Origin: Seiridium cupressi
Taxonomy: Eukaryota; Ascomycota; Sordariomycetes; Amphisphaeriales; Sporocadaceae
Assembly: GCA_036674765.1 (NCBI GenBank)
Contig: JARVKI010000020.1
Location: 62,001-126,000 of the forward strand
Reading direction: 5' to 3'
DNA length: 64,000 nt
Shown here one piece after another: positions 58,815 to 64,000 of this stretch. The number at the start of each line of letters is the position of its first letter. Position 1 is the first letter of the stretch. The translations under genes and the position numbers were made by a program. The notes under the pieces are model-generated. The model had not been told where the DNA came from and made no database searches. It was given only the letters and a program-made list of their open reading frames with translations.

Positions 58815-61800
58815 CTAACTCGTAAGTGCAGAACTCGCAGCTCGGATCCTAATGACAATCTTTTCCGCCAGGTTCAATAAGCTGGGAGCACTGGTTACCT
58901 CCAAGGTTGTCAACTCAGCGCCAAGTTGTGCCCGACTCCAGTTGCGGAACTCGACTGCAGCAAGCGAGTCGAGACCATAGGCCGATAACGGCTTAGCTGG
59001 CTCAAGCGGTTCGTCGAGGCGCAGTGTTGTCATGAACTGTTTGTTGGCGACATCAACTGCAGCCGGCAGCGCAGTCGGCATATCGGCGCCACCACGAATT
59101 GCAAGCAATAGTGCCTGAATCTCCTTGTTGCCGCCGGAGGCATCCGCTCCAGCAACTCCTGCAGCGCTGCCGAAAAGAAGGGACGAGAAACGAGCATCTA
59201 CCAGAAGACGGGAGGATGGGGACTGGGGCACGGCGATGGAGGTGATAAGCTGTGCGTTGGATGCTTTATTCACGGGCTCATCCTCTTGTTGCATGATTGA
59301 AAATCTCACAATGTTACAGAAGAGAGGCTCGTTGATTGGGGTCCACGCCGATGTATCCAGAGCCTTGATGAGGTCCGAGTGCTCAGCCATATAGCCAACG
59401 TCCTCGATAGCGCCAAGGTCCACGGAGTTCGCCTTGAGGCCCAACCCACGCCTGTAGTATGCGAAGTTGTCAAGGAACACGTTGGCTGCGGCATAGTTAG
59501 CCTGCGCAGGCTGCCCAATGACACCTGAGATCGAGGAAAGCATGACGAAAAAATCCAGAGCTAGGTTCAGTTCCAATGCAACATTATGAAGATTCCACGT
59601 TCCGGCCACTTTGGACGTGATAGTGGTGTGATATTCCTCGTGCGTCATGCTCTCGAAGGGTTTGTCACGGAGAACCATGGCACCTTGGACAATGCCACCG
59701 ATAGGCTTGGATGCGTCTCTGAAAGCGCGACGCACATTGTCGAGCAATGAAACGTCGCCACGGACCAGATCTACATGGCAGCCCTCGGCGGAAAGGTCCT
59801 TGAGCACGGCTTGAGATCTTGGATCATCAAATCCGCTGCGTCCCATAATGACGACATAACGAGCACCATGCCGAGCCAGGTCGAGAGCTAAGGAGCCACA
59901 CAGGCCTTTCAGACCACCGATAATGAGGTAGGAAACGTCGCTGCGGAGCTTCAACTCCCTAGGCGCCGGACGAACAGATACGCTAGGGTCGGCAGTGTCA
60001 ACCTCCTTGTTGGAAATGATGATCTTGCCAATGTGGTTGGCACTTCTCATGAACCGGAACGCCGAGGGAATATCGTTATATGGGAAAAGCTTGACGGGTG
60101 AGATCGGCTGGACTTCACGAAAGACAATCATGTCCATCATTTGCTTCATGAGACTGAACATGGCAATTCGTCAGCTTAGAACACAGAGACGAGAACGGGG
60201 CTCGGAAGTAGCAGAGAACCACGTGAATACTTACACCCCAATGACCTGGTCGGACACGTGCTTATGAGACATGTCGAAGCACCGATACGATGCATTGCGT
60301 GCGAACGGCTCCATAGCCAGTGTATTGCGGTCGATGTGGTCTTTCTTCCCTAGCTCAACCATAGTGCCGCCCTCGGCAATACAGCGCCATGAGGCATCCA
60401 AAAGATCACCTGTCAGGGAGTTCAGGATGATGTCAACGCCGTATCCGTTCGTCAGATCCATGATCTTGGCCTCGAACTCGGAATTGCGAGAGTTGAATAT
60501 ACGATCCCCTGGAATCCCGAAGTTGTCGATCAGGAAACTTTTCTTCACATCTTGACCGACTGTCGCGTAGACCTCTGCACCGATCTTGTGGCAGATCTGA
60601 ATTGACGCTATGCCCAAACCACCACTGGCGGAATGGATCAGAACGCGGTCACCAGCTTTAATGTTTGAGAGATTGAAGAGACTGTACAGAGCCGTGAGGT
60701 ATACGGAGGGTAAAGTAGCTGCGTCTTCGTAGGAAAGCCAATCAGGGATCGCGATTGTTCTCTCAGTAGTAGCAATGATGCGATTGGCGAAGGTGCCCTT
60801 CTCGAAGACCAAGACACGTTGGCCAACGTGGAAGGGAGAGTTGAGGTTTTCCCCTACCCGGCGAATAGTGCCGGCCCCCTCCAGGCCCAACAAGTGATGG
60901 TTCTCTGGGACGATACCCATAGTAATAGCGACATCCTTGAAATTGAGTGCAGAGGCGAATAGCTCGACCTCCACCTTGTTGGTTTCCAATGGTAACTGTC
61001 TGGAATCGACTTCGACATACTGCAGAGAATCGATGGAACCCACGCGATCTGCTATCAGTCGAACGGTCGTATCAGATTTGCGAAGGCTAGTCTCAATGGG
61101 CGGAGAACCTTGATTCCTTGCCTGGTCGGCGGCGTTCACTGCATCGTCACCCAAGATGCGACTGACATGGAGAACACCTCCTCTCTCGACGTACTCCCCT
61201 TCGACGCCCGATATGGAAGATGGTTTTTTGATCTGTTTGAGGACCAAGTCGATCGATGCGATAGCGGCCTTGTTGCTAGGGTCTTCAAGATCCAGAGTAG
61301 TGATTCTCATTGACGGATCTTCAGTTCTGACACTTCTGAACAGGCCATGAATCATAGCACCGTCTGGGTTCTCAACCTGCCACTGAGAAGACCTACTTAC
61401 CCAGACGATTTCGTTTCTCGTCTGGAGAAGTTGTTGGAGGCCGAGCCATTGTGTGTTGTCCAAGGTTGGGAGTTGTGGGGACTCGAGCTCGGTGATGACC
61501 AGAATGGTTGAATCCTTGCGAATATTGCTGAGACCTTGAACAAGGTCAAGCTCCCGAATATCCCAGCCGTACTTCACGAGTGATTTCGTGACATTGTTAC
61601 AGATCCAGCCAGGCTCCTTCAGGTGGACCACGTCAAGAGGTAAAATAGATTGTGTGGGCTCATGTATCGAAGGGATGGCGAGGTAGCCATAAGACAAGGG
61701 AAATGCGTCGTCGCAGTTCAACGTATAAAGCTTGTCAAATCCATTCAGAGTAAGAGTGGCACCACTTTCACTGATGGAACCATTAGTAAAGACACCACCA

Positions 61801-64000
61801 TTGGTAACCTCGTCGAGTGACGTGGCGTTCCAGGCTTCGCTCTGCTCGAGGACGAGGAGATGACCATGGGAAGAAAGCATTTTGCGAGCATTCTCGAGAA
61901 CGGTCCCTACGACCTCCTCTACGTGAGAGGGAAGGCGAAGTATGAAAAGATCTACCTGTTGCAATGCTCGTTCTGGCTCGGCAGCAATAGGCTTGCTCAC
62001 GTCGTAAAGCTGGAATTCTGCCCTCGAGGCAGCCTCGTACTTTCCTTGGGCAGCAACCACTGCGGAAGCATCATTGGTCAAGAATGTGTAAGCTCCAAAA
62101 GCGTTGCGGGCCTTGGACTCGGAGGACATCCCTTCCAACCAGACACTCGAGGAATCCCGAGATATCAATGATGCCTCGACAACCTTGGCATTGGACTTCT
62201 TGTAGGCCACGAGGTCAGCAATTTCTTGAACCTTGTCCCACCCACGCTTTTCGCCGTTGGCGAATACGCTAGGGCTTAAAGTGACATCTGGACCCCAGAC
62301 GAGTGTGCTGTATCGGTGGGCAGAGTAGGGCGTGTCCTGGAAATCAAGCGAGTGATAACGCAGACCGGTCAGTTTGAAGACTAACTTGCCATTTTCCGAG
62401 TCGTAAACCCTGGCGCTAGATGAATAGTTCTTGGTCAGTTCCTTGCGTCCAGGTCCTGCAAAGACTGACTTTGAAACCGACACTCCGCGACCTGAGCTCA
62501 GCACGCTCGTCCGCACAACAACATCGTCTATGATGGCTGGGATGAGGACAGCGTTTACGCTACTCTTAATCCCATTCCACAAGCCTGGAGCACACGACTG
62601 CATGCAACCATCGATTGCCACCGGGTGCATGGGATAGTTTGATTGAGCATACTCTGAGTCAGGGCCGAGCAGGTCAACATAGGAACGGCACTTTCTCGAC
62701 CCCGAAGCTGTCTCAGTCTTTTGCAGCTTTTGGAATGTCTTGCCGAAGTTGTATCCAACGTCCGTCATCGACTTGTACCACAGAATTCCAGGAGTTGGGT
62801 GTTGTAGAGGCCCAAGATCAGAGGAATTCGCGACGACATCAACATCCTTCTCCATGCGGACTTGGCCCTTGCAGTGATCAATCCAAGTGTTCTCGACCAG
62901 CGATCGTACGACCCAGTGGTACCAGGATTTGTTCTGGGACGCAATGGGGAAAAGAGTGAGCATGATTCTCGTCTCCTTAGCCTCCTCAAGTACGAGCGCT
63001 TTGTCAAAGCTGACATTACGCAATCGGACTTGCTGCTGATGCTTGAGGTCCTCCCCTGACTGCTGACGAAGCATTGCATCCGTTTGTAACATGGCCTCCA
63101 TGGCCATGCACATGTAGCCGGCTCCTGGGAATACGACCTCTGGTCCCATACGATGATCTCGGAGCCAAGGAAGATCTTCAAGCTTCAAACTCTTCTTCCA
63201 AGCTGGTGACTGCCACGCAGTGCCAAGTACTTTGGAGCCAAGGAGATCATGGTGCGGGAACTGCCTATTCCTCCAGTCCAAGCTGGCCTCGCTCTCGTAC
63301 CAATAATCGGTGTTATGATTCCAGGAGTAGTTGGGAAGGTCAGTTAGTACCTTGGTGTTTTTCGAGATGTTGTTAATTTGAGAAAAATCAAGATTATGAC
63401 CGGCAACGAAAAGTCGACCAGCAACGTCAAATATTGCCTCTTCAGCCCCTTTGCCACGCACCAAGGCCGCGCAATATTGCACGTCGGCGCCCCCTCCGGG
63501 AAGCTGTTTCTTAACTTGACCAGTAGGGCCAGCTAGTGCACCACTAGGTCCAATTTCGATGAGGAAATCTGGAGCGTCTTTCTGAGACAACATCTGCCTG
63601 AGTGCTTGTTCGAACAGCACGGGCTGTACCATGTTGCTCCTCCAGTAAGACACATCGACTGGTCGGTCGATGCAGTCGCCCTCGACCGAAGAGAACATCT
63701 TGACTGTGGAATTCGGAGTAGGCATTGTGGAGAATCCCTCAGCTTCGAGGCACTTGACATACTCCTCCCCAGTCAAGCTCATGAAGGAGGAGTGGTAGGC
63801 CATATCGACTTGCAGCATACGGGCAAAATGTTTTTCGCTGACGAGCTCATTCTTGACTAGCTCGAGTGCCCCGATAGTGCCGGACAGAGTGACGCTATTT
63901 GGACTGTTGTAACAAGCGACAGTGACCGCTTTGGAGGGGGGGCCAAGAGATGCAGCTCTCAGGATGTATGGCTGCACGTCTTTCCCACCGAGTCCTACCG
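58815..64000 (-). CDS. Highly reducing type I polyketide synthase, N-terminal part outside window
   Basis: The gene enters from the right edge. Visible exons are >64000-60235 and 60153-58815, about 1700 residues. Domains in order: the end of the acyltransferase (VACYNSPNSVTLSG, AYHSSFM); dehydratase with H in DHRMGPEVVFPG (about 63.15 kb) and D in HPVAIDGCMQ (about 62.6 kb); a region of about 400 residues with no SAM-binding motif, only a remnant of the methyltransferase end (ARKMLSSHGHLLVLEQ); enoylreductase (LNFKDVAITMGIVP, HSASGGLGIASIQ); ketoreductase with GGLKGLCGS, catalytic Ser in MLSSISG and NYAAAN; acyl carrier with Ser in YGLDSLAAVEFRNW. There is no thioesterase or release domain after the carrier. 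It would build a reduced, unmethylated chain whose release needs a partner enzyme. Confidence 0.92.

Noticed and set aside
46081..64000. Tox-box-like sites (ATCTCNCGNA) for the bANK regulator
   Set aside because: I scanned by eye on both strands and found only partial matches, so no site is claimed.

Overview
This window is nuclear DNA of a filamentous ascomycete (Pezizomycotina), most likely a Sordariomycete. The evidence is the gene content (CON7-type C2H2 regulator, AAR2, EMW1/TTC27-like TPR protein, GYF protein, highly reducing PKS, ToxE-type bANK regulator), short 49-120 nt introns with GT..YAG ends and CTAAC-like branch sites, and monocistronic genes on both strands. The species cannot be named from sequence alone. 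All exon models below were spliced by eye from reading-frame continuity, and every one closes in phase.

Layout. (1) 1-12.6 kb is gene-poor: no credible coding gene, but a ~500 bp foldback element (646-1143) filled with a 15-bp AT-rich satellite, plus microsatellites near 10.2 and 10.9 kb. (2) 12.6-29.8 kb is a conserved housekeeping block: CON7-like regulator (+), AAR2 U5-snRNP assembly factor (+), EMW1/TTC27-like TPR protein (-) and a large GYF-domain protein (-). (3) 32.4-42.3 kb is accessory metabolism: a seven-exon adenylation-thiolation-reductase (NRPS-like carboxylate reductase), a RutA-like flavin monooxygenase, a family-2 processive glycosyltransferase and an amino-acid permease. (4) 42.3-46.1 kb has no intact gene, only a possible decayed one. 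(5) 46.1-64.0 kb is a reducing polyketide gene cluster cut off by the right edge: a single-pass membrane protein of unknown function, a secreted bicovalent-FAD (BBE-type) oxidase, a nor-1-like SDR, a bANK regulator, a cytochrome P450, a second nor-1-like SDR and the C-terminal two thirds of a highly reducing PKS (AT-DH-degenerate MT-ER-KR-ACP).

How the genes may work together. In the right-hand cluster the PKS would make a reduced chain without a releasing domain of its own. The two SDRs, the P450 and the BBE-type oxidase are the tailoring set seen in fungal salicylaldehyde/salicyl-alcohol pathways (flavoglaucin, virensol/trichoxide, sordarial, pyriculol). The bANK protein is the obvious candidate pathway regulator. 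The product is an inference from gene complement. Two small inverted-repeat elements lie between the first SDR and the regulator, in the regulator's upstream region.
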